Shown piece after piece: positions 21,617 to 31,894 of a stretch of 37,848 bases of DNA (within the stretch, counting starts at the first letter, position 1; every line of letters starts with the position of its first letter). The notes under the pieces were generated by a model. That model was not told the origin of the DNA and searched no databases. It saw nothing but the letters and a program-made list of their open reading frames with translations. The DNA lies in NCBI GenBank assembly GCA_902651635.1, contig CACRSC010000014.1, forward strand, positions 165,957 to 203,804. The letters are read 5' to 3'. This DNA comes from Mastigamoeba balamuthi. Taxonomy: Eukaryota; Evosea; Mastigamoebida; Mastigamoebidae. The position numbers and the translations under genes are program-made.

Positions 21617-21816
21617 CTCTGAAGCAAGACGTCAACTGACCCCCGCCGAACAAAGAAATCCTCGGTGGTGCTCAGTTGAGACTCGGAACACAGCGTTTCC
21701 GAACTGGACGAAAGCAATTGCATTACTTGTAGCGATTTTGGATACAATGCCACGGCGTCGTGAGCCAATGAACTGCATTGCTCGTCGCGGCCAACCTCAC
21801 GCGGGCCCGTCTGCCG

Positions 21817-24215
21817 TCAGCCAGAGCCAGACTCCAGGTCCCACACGCCGAACACCGCCGGAAGCAGCGACACGCTCAGCACTGAAATCAGCACGACGCA
21901 GATGGCGCACTCGAGGCCGCCGGGCACGAGCAGGTCCAGCACGCTCAGCCTGCCCGTCGCGAAGATGAAGATGTTGGGCCCCGAGCCCACGGGCGTCGCC
22001 ATGGACAGCGACGTGGCGATCACGACGGGCATCATCAGCACGAGCGGGTGCAGGCCCATGCCCTTGGCCACGGCGCCCAGGACGGGCATCAGCACCGACG
22101 CGCAGGACACGTCGGTCAGCACCTGCGTCAGCAGCATCGCGATGGCGCTGGCCACGAAGACGACCGTGAACGCCGAGGCGTCCTTGGGCACGAGGTTCGC
22201 GAGCCACGCCTGCAGGCCGCTGATGGCGAAGGCCTTGGCGAGGGCGAGGCCGCCGCCGAGGAGGATGAGCATCGGCCACGGGATCACCTTGATCGTCGAG
22301 AAGTCGAGTATCGTCGTGTCCCACTTGCGCTTCCTGGGCTCCGCGCCCGCCGGGGCAGCAGCGGGGGCAGCGGGGCCGAAGCCCACGCCGGTGGCAGCGA
22401 CGAGCGCGGCCCCGCTGCTGCCAGACACCGCGCGCAGGGAGGTGGCGACCGACTCGGCGACTGCGCGGCGCGCGGGGACGAGGAAGCAGAGCAGTACGAT
22501 CGCGATGCCCGTCGAGCCGTCGTCGACGTTGGGCAGGAAGCGGCCCCACCCGCGGATGACGAACGAGCCGAACTTCATGTCCGTGCGGAACGTCCAGAGC
22601 ATCGCGACGAGGCAGAAGAGCAGCGTGATGGCCACCTCCTCGAACGTCGCGGGCGGCAGCGGCGTCTCCTCGAGGTTGCCGCCAGCGCTCGGCGCCTCCG
22701 CGGGGCACTCGGCCTTGTCGCCCTTCTCGCAGCCGTCGCCCGCCGCCTCGGCCCCGGTGTTCTCCGCGTTGGCCTCGTCGTTGCCGTCGCTCCGGGCGGC
22801 CTCGTCGGTGGCGTTGGCCGAGCAGTTGGGGCTCTCGGCCTTCTCGGTGGCCGGGGCCTCTTCTACGACCATCACCGTGCACGTGGCTTCCGGCGTGGGC
22901 GCCTCCACGTCCGGGTCGCCCGAGCACTTGCTCTGCAGCCCGATGTCGCCGATTTCGTGTGCCTCGGCATCGGCGTCGGCGTCGGCGTGGGCCCTGCGCC
23001 TGCGCCACGTCAGGCGCCGCGGCCACTTGGGCGGGAACGTCCATATGTAGAGGATGATCATGCCCACGACGCTGATCAGCACCGTTAGCGGGAACGCGAA
23101 CGCGAACCAGCGCGAGAACGTTATCAACGATGTGTCATCGGGGCTGATGGCACTGTACGCCCGCACGAGCACCAGGTTCGTCGGCGTCCCGATAAGCGTC
23201 GAGCAGCCGCCGATTTCAGCGCCCCACATAACGGCCATAAGCGTCGCGCGCAGGACCCGCGAGCTGGTCTTGGCCCGCGTGCACGAGGCGATGGCGTTGG
23301 GGTAGAGCAGAAGCGTCGCAGACGCGTTGGACATCCACATGCTCAGCACGAAGGCGCACGTGTAGAACCCCAGCAGCAGCGCCGCGGGCCTGCCGCGTGC
23401 GAGTCGGACGGCCCACGATGAAACTCGGAGATGCACACCCCACCTGTGACACCGCAAGGGGGGGGATGCCGTCAGTGGGTGACGCCAGGAGGAATTATTC
23501 GAATTTGGCCACGAGAAATCTGGCCAAAGATATTTCGGCAGATCCGCCACCGGAGAAGACCGCCCAAAAACAGCGCTCGGCACCTGTCCCCTGGCAGGGG
23601 CCGGAGATCGCAAGCCGCGGACCGAGAACTTTCTGGGGGAGAGCGGGCACCCTCCCGCCAAGCCGAGTGAGGCGGTTCCAGCGGCCAGCGAGGCAATTTG
23701 ACTTTGAAAAACAGACAAAACGAACACGCCGTGCGAAAATGAAGAAAAACGAAGCACAGGAGCACCCGCCCCGAGGAAATGCACCCCCACACCCCCCAGG
23801 CCAGTGGGCGAGACGTGGGGGGCGGGGTGGCGGGGGTGGACACGCGCCTCTCGACGCCGGCAGCGAGGGAGAGGCAGGAGAGGCAGACGCAGGAGACCGA
23901 GTCGAAGTACTGGCTGGCGATGACGCCGGCCTTGCAGACGCCCAGCAGAGGCAGCAGGGCGATGGGCAGCAGCGCAGTCGCGGCCAGCGGGATGGCCTCG
24001 GTGACCCAGAGCACGCTCATGGCCAGCGCCACGCCGAGGCACTTGGAGGCGTTGCCGCCCGGGTTGTGCAGGGGGCAGGCGATGGCCAGCAGCGCCACGG
24101 CCAGCGCGATGCTCAGCGGCCGCCGGTGCCTCCGGGCAGCGCCCCACGCCGCCCGTGCCGTCTGGCGGTCGAGCTGGAGCTTGGGCAGCTGGGGCAGCTT
24201 AGGCAGGGTCCGCAT
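21817..24215 (-). CDS. DASS/SLC13-like anion transporter, copy 2
   Basis: Exons 24215-23848 and 23443-21817 encode 664 residues. The product is closely similar to copy 1 throughout: TEAIPLAATALLPIALLP, SMWMSNASATLLLYPNAIAS, LLGGGLALAKAFAISGL, LTQVLTDVSCASVLMPVL and ATPVGSGPNIFIFATGRLS. The 404-nt intron interrupts the same codon (GAG AG|G, Arg) as in copy 1 but begins with GC; the only nearby GT would break the frame. The central loop is longer than in copy 1 and differs in composition, with an Arg-rich start, an Ala-Asp repeat (HADADADAEAH) and a long acidic tract. The sodium-site motifs read SNA and TDV in place of SNT. Substrate is not deducible. A 5' leader rich in C and A (ACAACAGCAAAACAAACC) precedes the ATG. 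Confidence 0.85.
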
Positions 24216-24925
24216 CGTGGGTGATGGGGTGGGGGGATAGAGGGGGGCCCTGGTTTGTTTTGCTGTTGTGCGTGTTTGGCGGCGGGTTGCGGAAAACACA
24301 GCGAGTTCAGAAAAGTATGTGTGTTTGTTCTTCCTGTACTGCCAGCGCAAAGGGAAAAAGTAAATACTAGTGGAAAAATGAGACCCCTGCCGGTGTCCCA
24401 CGATTCTACCCCGCGGGGCGGGAATCGCGGAAAATGCGCTGGGGCAGAAGAATCTGCAAAGCGGCTCTGAGGTTGTAGGGCGGGCACCGTCTCCTGATTG
24501 TCATCCTCGCACTCTTTGGATGAGCAGCGCCGCAAAACCGGGCACCCCATTGACTCGGCGGGCGTGAATGCCGGAATTCCCTTGCCACTGCGCAATGCAT
24601 GGGGAAACGAGAGAGGCAGGTGCTACTGATATCGATATCGAGACAGCGGTTGACTCACCACAGGCAACCTGATGTACTCAAGCGCTATGAACACCGGGAG
24701 AAGGAAGAAGAAGCCTCTCTACACGCATCGCTTCGTGCAACTGGCGAACAATAAAAATCTGCTGCTTTTTTTCTTGCCGTTTTTCCCCCTGGAGAATCGG
24801 CTCCGAATCGACCGGAAAGGATTTGGGCGCCCGTTTGATATTCTTGGTAAGAACTTTCCGTGTGGAGCGCACAGCCCGCACCCCGCACACACCGCCGTGC
24901 CCCACGCCCCCCAGCAGCTGCGCAA
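24216..24925. other. divergent intergenic region
   Basis: About 700 bp shared by the upstream sides of the minus-strand transporter copy 2 and the plus-strand PTEN-like gene, so both promoters should lie here. It contains a short palindrome, GATATCGATATC, at about 24629-24640, and AT-rich patches at 24740-24790. No gene was seen. Confidence 0.45.
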
Positions 24926-26890
24926 ATGTCGCAGCACCTCACCCCCCGCGACCTCTCGATGCGCTACCTCTCCAAGAACCTCGTCGGTGCGCCCCACACC
25001 CCCCAGCCACCAAACTACCAGCGGCCCCTCCGTCAGTCCCAGTCCCACACCACACCGCCTCTGACGACGCCCCTGCCGCGCTCTCTGTGGGGCCACCGCC
25101 CACCCCAGTCGTCGGGACTCCCCTGACCATGCAGGCACGCGACCCGGCACGCCTTGGGGGTGCGCTGACAGGCGTCTGGGCGCACAGGCAGCGGAGATGC
25201 TCGTCCAGCGGCACACGAGGGAGGCGTTCATCGTCTGGTCGCTCAGCTCCCAGACCCCCGACGACGTGTCGCAGCCCCCGGCCTCGCCCACTACGGTTGC
25301 GTCCCCCACTCTGCCCCCAGCGTCGGCCTCGCTGTGCTGACTCGCTCCACGGGGGGGCGCCTGCAGGGCATCGAGTGCGTGCTGCCTGAGCGCGACGTGC
25401 TGCCCCTGCACACTCTGCTGCAGACGGTGGACGCGGTGGCCTCGTGGATCGCCGCGGACCCCGCCCAGAACGTCGCCGTGTTCGACAGGCCCGAGGAGGT
25501 GCGCTGGGTGGCGGTGCGGGGGTTGCGGGGCCCCTCGGCTGACCGCCGGACGCAACGGCAACGGCAACCGACACAACGCAGCACGCGGGCAGCGTGCAGG
25601 GCGTCGCGGTGCTCAGCTACCTGATCTTCGTCAGGCACTTCATCGACGCGGGGACGGCGCACTCGTGGTGGGTGCGCCAGCAGCAGAGGGCGCTGACGCC
25701 GTCGCAGCTGCGGTACGTCGGGTACTTTGCGCAGATCGTCGGAGGCGTGCGCGACAAGCCGATGCTGGCCTCGCGGCTCGTGCTCGAGACGCTGGCGGTC
25801 GAGGCCAAGGACGTGCTGCTGCCCAAGCCCGTGGGGTTCACCATCAAGACCATCAATCACAAGGAGGGCTGCAAGGAGGTCTTCTCGACGCTGGGCATAG
25901 AGTGCGTTGCGTTTCCTTCTCGCCTCGCCCCTGCTGGTCGGCCCCGCCCAGCTGCACTTACGATTCCTCAGGTCCAACGGCATGCCACTGGCTCTGCCGC
26001 GCGTCGAGGTCGAGGGAGACGTCCTGCTCAAGGTCTTCTCCCTTAAAATCAAGACGAACCCGCAGCTGGTGCGTGCTTCGTTCTGTTCTCTCTCGGCTCT
26101 CTGGCCGTTGCTAATTCGCGTCGCGAAAACGCACGCACTCGCATCGTCGGATCTCACCGGACATCCTGCCGCGCAGCTCTTCCAGGTGGTCTTCAACACA
26201 CAGTTCACGCTTCAGAACAGAGTGTTCTGGGCGGCGGACGTGGACGGGCCCAAGAGCAAGGAGTACTGCATGCGCCTGACGCTCAGGCCCGCGAGGCACA
26301 ACGAGCAGTCTGAGTACCACGAGCCCATCGTGCTCATACAGAACCGCTACCGAAGGATGATACTCAAGGCCCTGCCCTCGCCCGTGGGGCCCTACCACTA
26401 CCCCATAGACGCGCAGCAGTACCCCACGTCGCCCGAGCGCCTCAGGGGGTCGCCCGCAGCCGCCAGCAGCGACCGCGCGCCCCCGCCGCTGTCGATGGCG
26501 TCGCCCATGCAGAGCCCACCGGCATCGCCCAAGCCCTCGGGGCCCTCTGTGCCGCTGGCCCCGAGGCACTCGCCCAAGGGACGCCCTCTGGAGCCGCAGT
26601 GCTGCACCGAGGCCCAGAGGGCGTCGTCGAGGACGCGGCAGACGATGGCGCAGTGCTGCATCGAGATGGAGAGCAGGGCCAGGCTTCCCTCCCAGCCGTC
26701 CAAGCCCGCGCCAGTGCCACTGCCGAGGCCGTCGCTCCCGGAGACGGCGACTGAGGGGCAGGGGCAGGCACGGCGCTCGGTGAGAGAGACTATACAGAAG
26801 CTGCAGTGCGCTGGACTGCAGGCGAACGGATCGCCTGTAAGGAAAGCGCAGCAACTGTCAAACCAACACGGCGTTCCAGAGGCTATTTAA
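24926..26890 (+). CDS. auxilin/tensin-type PTEN-like protein, catalytically dead
   Basis: Exons 24926-24986, 25192-25265, 25367-25498, 25582-25901, 25972-26068 and 26177-26890 give 465 residues. The N terminus (LTPRDLSMRYLSKNLV, then IVWSLSSQTPDD) follows the PTEN/auxilin/GAK phosphatase fold. SWIAADPAQNVAVFDRPEE leads into the loop where PTEN has HCxxGxxR. Here the loop lacks both Cys and Arg, whichever acceptor (25582 or 25600) is used. GVAVLSYLIFVRHF and LTPSQLRYVGYF continue the domain. A C2-like domain follows, ending FQVVFNTQFTLQNRVFW. The last 150 residues are Pro/Ser-rich with two QCC motifs and no J domain or clathrin box that I can see. It probably binds phospholipid at membranes as a pseudophosphatase. 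The second donor (25266) and the fourth exon's start are the least certain joints. Confidence 0.72.
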
Positions 26891-26988
26891 CACGACGATC
26901 AGTTAGTTGGTCAACTGGTGGCCACAACACACTACAAGCAAAATTGTCAGGGAAAAAACCCCTCTTGTGTTATTCCATCGAGGTCGAG

Positions 26989-26993
26989 AAAAA
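26989..26993 (-). terminator. Pol III terminator
   Basis: Five T residues on the minus strand begin two bases after the 3' end of the tRNA-Arg gene, the usual RNA polymerase III stop. Confidence 0.75.
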
Positions 26994-26995
26994 GT

Positions 26996-27067
26996 CGGAC
27001 CCGCCAGGGCTCGAACCTGGAATCCCTTGATCCGTAGTCAAGTGCGTTTCCATTGCGCCACGAGCCC
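26996..27067 (-). tRNA. tRNA-Arg (anticodon ACG)
   Basis: The 72-base cloverleaf reads down from 27067. The acceptor strand GGGCTCG pairs with CGGGTCC (two G-U pairs). The D stem is GCG/CGC. The anticodon stem CTTGA/TCAAG encloses loop CTACGGA, which gives anticodon ACG for the CGU codon (CGC too if A34 is edited to inosine). The variable loop is GGATT. The T stem CCAGG/CCTGG has loop TTCGAGC. The discriminator base is G, and CCA is not encoded. Internal promoters fit the consensus: A box TGGCGCAATGG and B box GGTTCGAGCCC. There is no intron. Confidence 0.97.
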
Positions 27068-27268
27068 GATTTACATAAGGAGTGGTCGAAGATCACGAGA
27101 ACGACCTTCGTACCGTGTACGTCAATATCGTGTGACCCCAACGCACGACGTGTTTGCAACGTGTTCACCCCCACCCGAAGAGCAGCCGGTACGATTTGCT
27201 TTCACCCCTCAACGCAGTGTGATCCCTCTGGTTGGCTTACTGGCTTACTCGGTGAGCGGGCACGAGGA

Positions 27269-29381
27269 TCAGTGCGGGGCGCGGTCGGGGTTGGCGCTGC
27301 CGGGGCAGCCGTTGCAGGTGCCGCCCATCGACGACGGGCACCCGCTGCACGGCCCTCCGCACTGGCCCTGCGTCTCCTGCTGCTGCGGGGGCTGGTCCTG
27401 CGCGCGCACGGGCGCCGCGGCCTGGGCGGGCTGCTGCGCGGGCGCCGTCTGCGTGGCGCTGGGCTTCTGCCTGTAGAGCAGCAGGTACGCAATGTGCCAG
27501 TCGCCCCCGCCGTGGCCGTCGAGCTTGGCGATCTCGGCGTCGCCCACGAGGCTCACCTTGTCGTCGTCGTACTTGAGCCACTTGCCCGGCGCCTCGCGGA
27601 CCCACGCGACGTAGTGGCCGCCCTCGGCGGACATGCCCTGGTGGGACACGATGCCCTCGAGCTCGTAGTTGCCCGTGTCGGTTCCCATCGGCTCCATGTC
27701 GACGTCCGACGTCGCCGAGGCGGTGCCGGCCAGCGGGGCCAGGCCGGCGGCGGCGTCCTCGGCGGCGCGGTCGGCGGCGCGCACGCGGGTCAGGCGCTTC
27801 TGCAGAGGCTCGTCGCAGAGCGAGAAGACGTCGAGAACCGCGGGGAAGCTGACCGGCTTGACAATCTTGGCCTTTCCTCCCTTGAACGCCCCGGCGATCA
27901 CGTTCGCTGCGGGATGGAGCCGGCGGGCGAACACAGGAGAAGAGGTGTTGAGTTAATTTAGCGCGCAGGCATTTCCCGGGGGATGTGAAATCAATTGAGA
28001 TATCTCACCCTTCTTCCAGCAGAAGCGGGCAAAGTGCACGGCGAGGTACGTGGGCAGGCGCGTGATGGCGCTCTTCTCGGTGAAGACGGCCGTGCGGCCG
28101 AGCGACGTGGCGGTCTTCTCGCGCTCGCCGACCATGCCCTTCTGGAGCCCCTCGATGAGGAACGACGTGGCCGTGTCGATGCGGCACTCGAGCTTGCGGA
28201 ACGTCGAGCGCTCGGACCACTCGGGCTCGTTGGGCGCCTCGGCCGACGCCAGGCGCGTCACGAGCTCGCCCTCGAAGAGCGACGAGGTCCTGCCCATGCG
28301 CGAGACGACCGCGGACCAGCACTCCTCGGCGTCCTGCTGGCGGGGCGCTCCCGACCCGCACCCCTTGCAGCTCCCGCCCTGCACAGACAGCAGCCGCAGC
28401 TCAGACACACGCACAGCAGCACCGGGGCAGTGTCGACCCCCAACCCCGACCCCCGGTTCAGCCAGAGGTGGCGTGCCCGCAGCGCCCGACGGCCGCCCAC
28501 AGGCAAACGCAGCCCAGCGAAGGCCAAACCAACTCAATTCAGCAAACAGACGCACACAGGGCACACACGACACGCCCGCCCTGCGGAGGGAGAGGAGGAG
28601 CACCTTGGGGCACGAGGGGGCGTCGTCCACCTCGGCGAAGCGGGGGAACTCGGCGCGCAGCTGCATGAGGAAGCGGAGCGGGACGACCGTCTGCGTGCCG
28701 TACTTGAGCTCCGCGACGAGCTCGCTCAGCGCCGCCGCCAGCGACCTCCTGTCCGCCGCGGCCTCTGCCGCCAGCGGCTCCTGCGCCTCGGGGCACGCCC
28801 TCGCCAGCACCTGCACCGTCGCGTTCATGTAGCACGTGTTGCCCAGGTTCTTGAGCCCCGGCCTGTACCCCTGCACGCCCTCCACCACCGCCCCGCCCTC
28901 GCCCGCCGCAGACGCCGCGGCCGCCGCCGCCGGCACCGGCGCCACGTCCTCCGCGAAGACCGTCGGCGCGCCGGCGGGCCGCTCGATGACCTCGGCGCTG
29001 CCGATGAGCGTCAGCACCGCGCCGTCCTTGAGGTTGATCTTGGCCCAGTCCGAGTCGTCCTGCGGCGCGTGTGTCGTCGTATTAATTTGTTGGTTTTCGC
29101 GGCCCATTTCGCCGAGTTTGGGGGCGGTTCCGCGCGCGTCGGGGCGCGTTCGCGAGGGGCACCTTGAGGAGGCCGGCCTTGGGGATCATGACTGCGGCGG
29201 GAAACGTGAGAAGAACCGAGGGGCGCGGGCCGAGAGGCGCACCCTTCTGGCGGTCGACGGGGACGCTCGTGAGCGACGAGAGGTGCTCCTTGAACGCGTG
29301 CGGGGGCTGGTCGAGGTCGACGGCAACGTCGTCGTACTTCTGCTTGCCCCACTTGATGGTGACCTTAACCACGCGCGCCAT
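27269..29381 (-). CDS. USP14: USP14/Ubp6-type proteasomal deubiquitinase
   Basis: Exons 29381-29243, 29191-29163 (a 29-nt microexon), 29059-28604, 28378-28009 and 27906-27269 encode 543 residues. The N terminus is a ubiquitin-like domain (VKVTIKWGKQKYDDV, RQKVMIPKAGLLKDDSDW) that in this family docks on the proteasome. The USP catalytic domain shows the Cys box LGNTCYMNATVQ (Cys at 132), QQDAEECW, LPTYLAVHFARFCW and the His box EGGHYVAWVREAPGKWLKYD (His at about 429), then GGGDWHIAYLLLYR. Its role is trimming ubiquitin chains from proteasome-bound substrates. Compared with human and yeast relatives it carries an extra Gln/Ala-rich C-terminal tail with closely spaced cysteines (CGGPCSGC, CNGCPG). 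ATG 29381 is preferred over an upstream in-frame ATG at 29420 because it starts at the expected ubiquitin-like first strand. Confidence 0.93.
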
Positions 29382-29820
29382 CTCGGTTCGATTCGTTGCC
29401 GACGGGATTAGATTACACAAATGCCACGCAACTGAGATTTAGTTGGGATACGAACGAAATGGTCAGATTTGCTAGGTGCACACACCACGTGTTTGCGATA
29501 CGTCAGCCCAACGGGACTGTTGCTTCTAGTGCCTGTTGCCTGACGCTGCTATCTTTTGAACAAATAATTCCTGAAATGTATCAATTGAAATTCTTAACAA
29601 TCGATTCAAGACCATTCGAGACAGGATCAGGAACTCTGACAGAAGGTCAGCCCTGGTATCATGAATCTCATTTGGCAGTCCACTCAGCTCTTCCAGTAAG
29701 GCTCTTTTTCTTCCTTTATAAAGGCAAAAGAACTTCCCAGGGGGGCCTACACAAAGTTGATGCCTTTTTTGCAGGATCTTTTTTGCTGAATCAGAGTGGT
29801 AGCGAAGGCATATCCACTAC
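29382..29820. other. transition from GC-rich gene DNA to AT-rich island
   Basis: Upstream flank of the deubiquitinase gene. GC content drops from about 29400 on, and by 29560 the sequence is AT-rich with runs such as GAACAAATAATTCC. A frame at 29396-29851 stays open but has no motif and non-coding-like composition. The left border of the inserted island should lie in this segment; no clean terminal sequence or target duplication was recognised. Confidence 0.5.
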
Positions 29821-30275
29821 ACACTGCTACACGGGGTCTTCTGCTACATAGTGTAGCAGAGGTGCATTTTCTATGTAGTGAAGACTGTGTAGTGGCATGT
29901 AGTGGCATGTAGTGATGGGTTCACTATGCTACATAGTAGATATCATGTAATGGTGCATAGCAGATACATCTCTGCTATACAGTGCAGCAAAGGTATGTGT
30001 AGCAGTACATAGCAGAAGCAGTTGCATAGTGAAGTGTAGTCTGTATAGATGAGTATTCTAGATTTTATCAGCTGGCTGATTTGTACTTAACATTTGTGCA
30101 CTATAATGCACCAGAAACAGAAACATAAGACCAGGTAAAACACACAGTCCAGTCCAAGTACAGGAGAAAGAGGACAGAGAGACCAAATCATATCAGTGCA
30201 CCATACAACATACAACTTAAATCCTGGTTTTTCTGATATCAAACAGAATCTTTTTTGCTGAAGTAGAGTGATACA
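29774..30275 (+). repeat. pair of about 30-bp direct repeats
   Basis: GGATCTTTTTTGCTGAATCA at 29774 and GAATCTTTTTTGCTGAAGTA at 30246 continue similarly for about 30 bases (..AGAGTGGTAG / ..AGAGTGATAC). Each precedes a stretch of the GCTAC-type repeats, which suggests duplicated ends of element copies. Confidence 0.6.
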
Positions 30276-31060
30276 CATTACTAATTGCTCTATGGGCTCT
30301 GCTACACTGTGTAGTGGATCCAGTTCTGCTACATGCTGCTATCTGAAGCTTTACTACATGCTGCTACTATAACTTTTGCTACACTATGTAGCAGAGCATC
30401 ACATCAAGCATGTTGCAAGGCATAGTGAAGGCTTGCATAGCAGTGCATAGCAAATGGTAAAACTACACACTACTACACAGGCCTTCGCTTTCCACTGCAA
30501 TGTAAGAGTTCACTACACTGCATAGTGAAGGATGCATAGCAGTGCATAGTTGTACCATCTGCTATGCACTGCTACATGGGCCTTTGCTACGTGCTGCTAC
30601 ATAAGGGTCTGCTACACTGCATAGCAAAGAGTGCATAACTGTGCATAGTTGTATCATCTGCTATGCACCACTATGCAGGCCTTCACTACATGCCACTATG
30701 TAAGAGTCCACTACAATGCATAGCAAAGAATGTGTAGCAGTGCATAGTTGTACCATCTGCATTGCAGTACTATGCAGGCCTTCACTATGTGCCTCTATGT
30801 GGGACTTTGCTACTCACTGTAGCAGAAGTACTAATGTAGCAGCACATAGCAGAACACACTATAGCTTGTTCCTTTATGCACTGCTACATAAAAAGTGCCA
30901 CTTCTGTGTGTAGTGGAGGATCTGCTACTCACTGTGATAGAAGTATCAATTTTGCAGCACATAGCAGAATACACTAAAGTGCATTCTGCTACACACTGCT
31001 ATGTGAAAAGTGCCACTACAGTGTAGCAGAGGGTTCACTACTCTCTGTAGCAGAAGCACC
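29821..31060. repeat. palindromic GCTAC/GTAGC repeat block A
   Basis: Dense short motifs of the form GCTAC...GTAGC and GCTAT...ATAGC in both orientations. From about 30447 there are four tandem units of 98-99 bp, marked by TAGTTGTACCATCTGC at 30547, 30646 and 30745 with a diverged unit before. From about 30809 a different unit of 113-115 bp follows, starting GCTACTCACTGT at 30809 and 30924 with a diverged third start near 31037. A non-repeat patch at about 30045-30290 contains a gene relic. Confidence 0.85.
30116..30210 (+). pseudogene. relic of the transposase-like gene's zinc-finger exon
   Basis: The stretch AAAACACACAGTCCAGTCCA and what follows aligns with the start of the intact-looking exon at 33096-33175. 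It reads KTHSPVQVQEKEDRETKSYQ, against KHTAAGQVHERKDGEDKPYC there. The match stops where the zinc-binding cysteines begin. It is a short, diverged third copy. Confidence 0.6.
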
Positions 31061-31198
31061 TCATACCACAATATTAGATTTCCATTGGAGGTCCATATCA
31101 CCTCATATTAATTCTTTGCACACGGGTTCATAAAGGACTCTGCACCTCCAGATACCATACCTGCTGTTCATACCATAGCAGCAGCAGCACCAGGACCA

Positions 31199-31821
31199 AT
31201 GGAATCCAGTCACTACTACCTTGTCACCCACAGTCTACTGTGCTTATCTTTTATTGCAGTTTTTTTCTGACACTGAGGTATACAGCACCAAGCTTCTTTT
31301 GAAAAGAATGAGGAGCTGATTAGCTCCACAACCTTTTCATACAGGGCCGAAATGGTGGCCCTTCTGAGTGCTGAAGAGAGTTTAACAGAGAAATCCAGCA
31401 ATGATCCCAAGTGAGTTCTTTTTGTTGTTCCTCCACTAACAATACCCATCAATAGGAAAGAACATGAACACAGACCCTCATTCTGTCTGCTGTGCCAGAA
31501 CAGCAACTGTCAAACGAATCAGCCAGGTGGACCTCAGGTGGCAAGGGATGCAGCATGGTAAGTTAATTTGTAACGTGATTTTCAAACACAATGATCAGGC
31601 CATGGGCCTGCTTTGCATGTGGCAAAGTACTATACCACATATGTGAGTGTGGCGAGCCTATCATTGCAGGCAGCATTGCTAGGCATAGACAAGTTTTCTG
31701 TTCAGCAGCAACAGACGTCATTATTGTTGCTGAGACAGATTGGTTCACCAAGAGCAAGCTGTACAGGAACACTCTGTGCCACATGATAGGGTTCAACAAC
31801 CCTGCCCAGTGCCACAACTGA
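31199..31821 (+). CDS. small Cys-rich spliced protein of the island, function unknown
   Basis: Exons 31286-31410, 31456-31557 and 31599-31821 join in phase with 45- and 41-nt introns that start GTGAGT and GTAAGT. A first exon 31199-31222 (MESSHYYL, 63-nt intron with a weaker GTCACC donor) is tentative; with it the product is 157 residues. The protein has cysteine pairs FCLLCQNSNC, ACFACGK and CEC, spaced like metal ligands, and ends ETDWFTKSKLYRNTLCHMIG. No family was recognised. It lies between repeat block A and an opposite-strand transposase-like relic, so an accessory role for a mobile element is a guess. Confidence 0.55.
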
Positions 31822-31894
31822 GCAGCTGACTGTCCCATTCTTACTTCCGAGCTGTGAACAGACTATATCTCCCCAAATTCGAAGACATCCTTCA

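Noticed and set aside
29382-29420. Upstream ATG for the deubiquitinase (adds MCNLIPSATNRTE)
   Set aside because: The added residues precede the ubiquitin-like first strand and have no family counterpart; the next ATG fits the family start.
29396-29851. Open frame of 151 codons at the composition boundary
   Set aside because: No homology-like motif, irregular composition, and it runs across the transition into repeats; it looks fortuitous.
29821-31060. Regularly spaced repeats considered as a CRISPR array
   Set aside because: Units are contiguous and themselves palindromic throughout, with no unique spacers of constant length, and the genome is eukaryotic.
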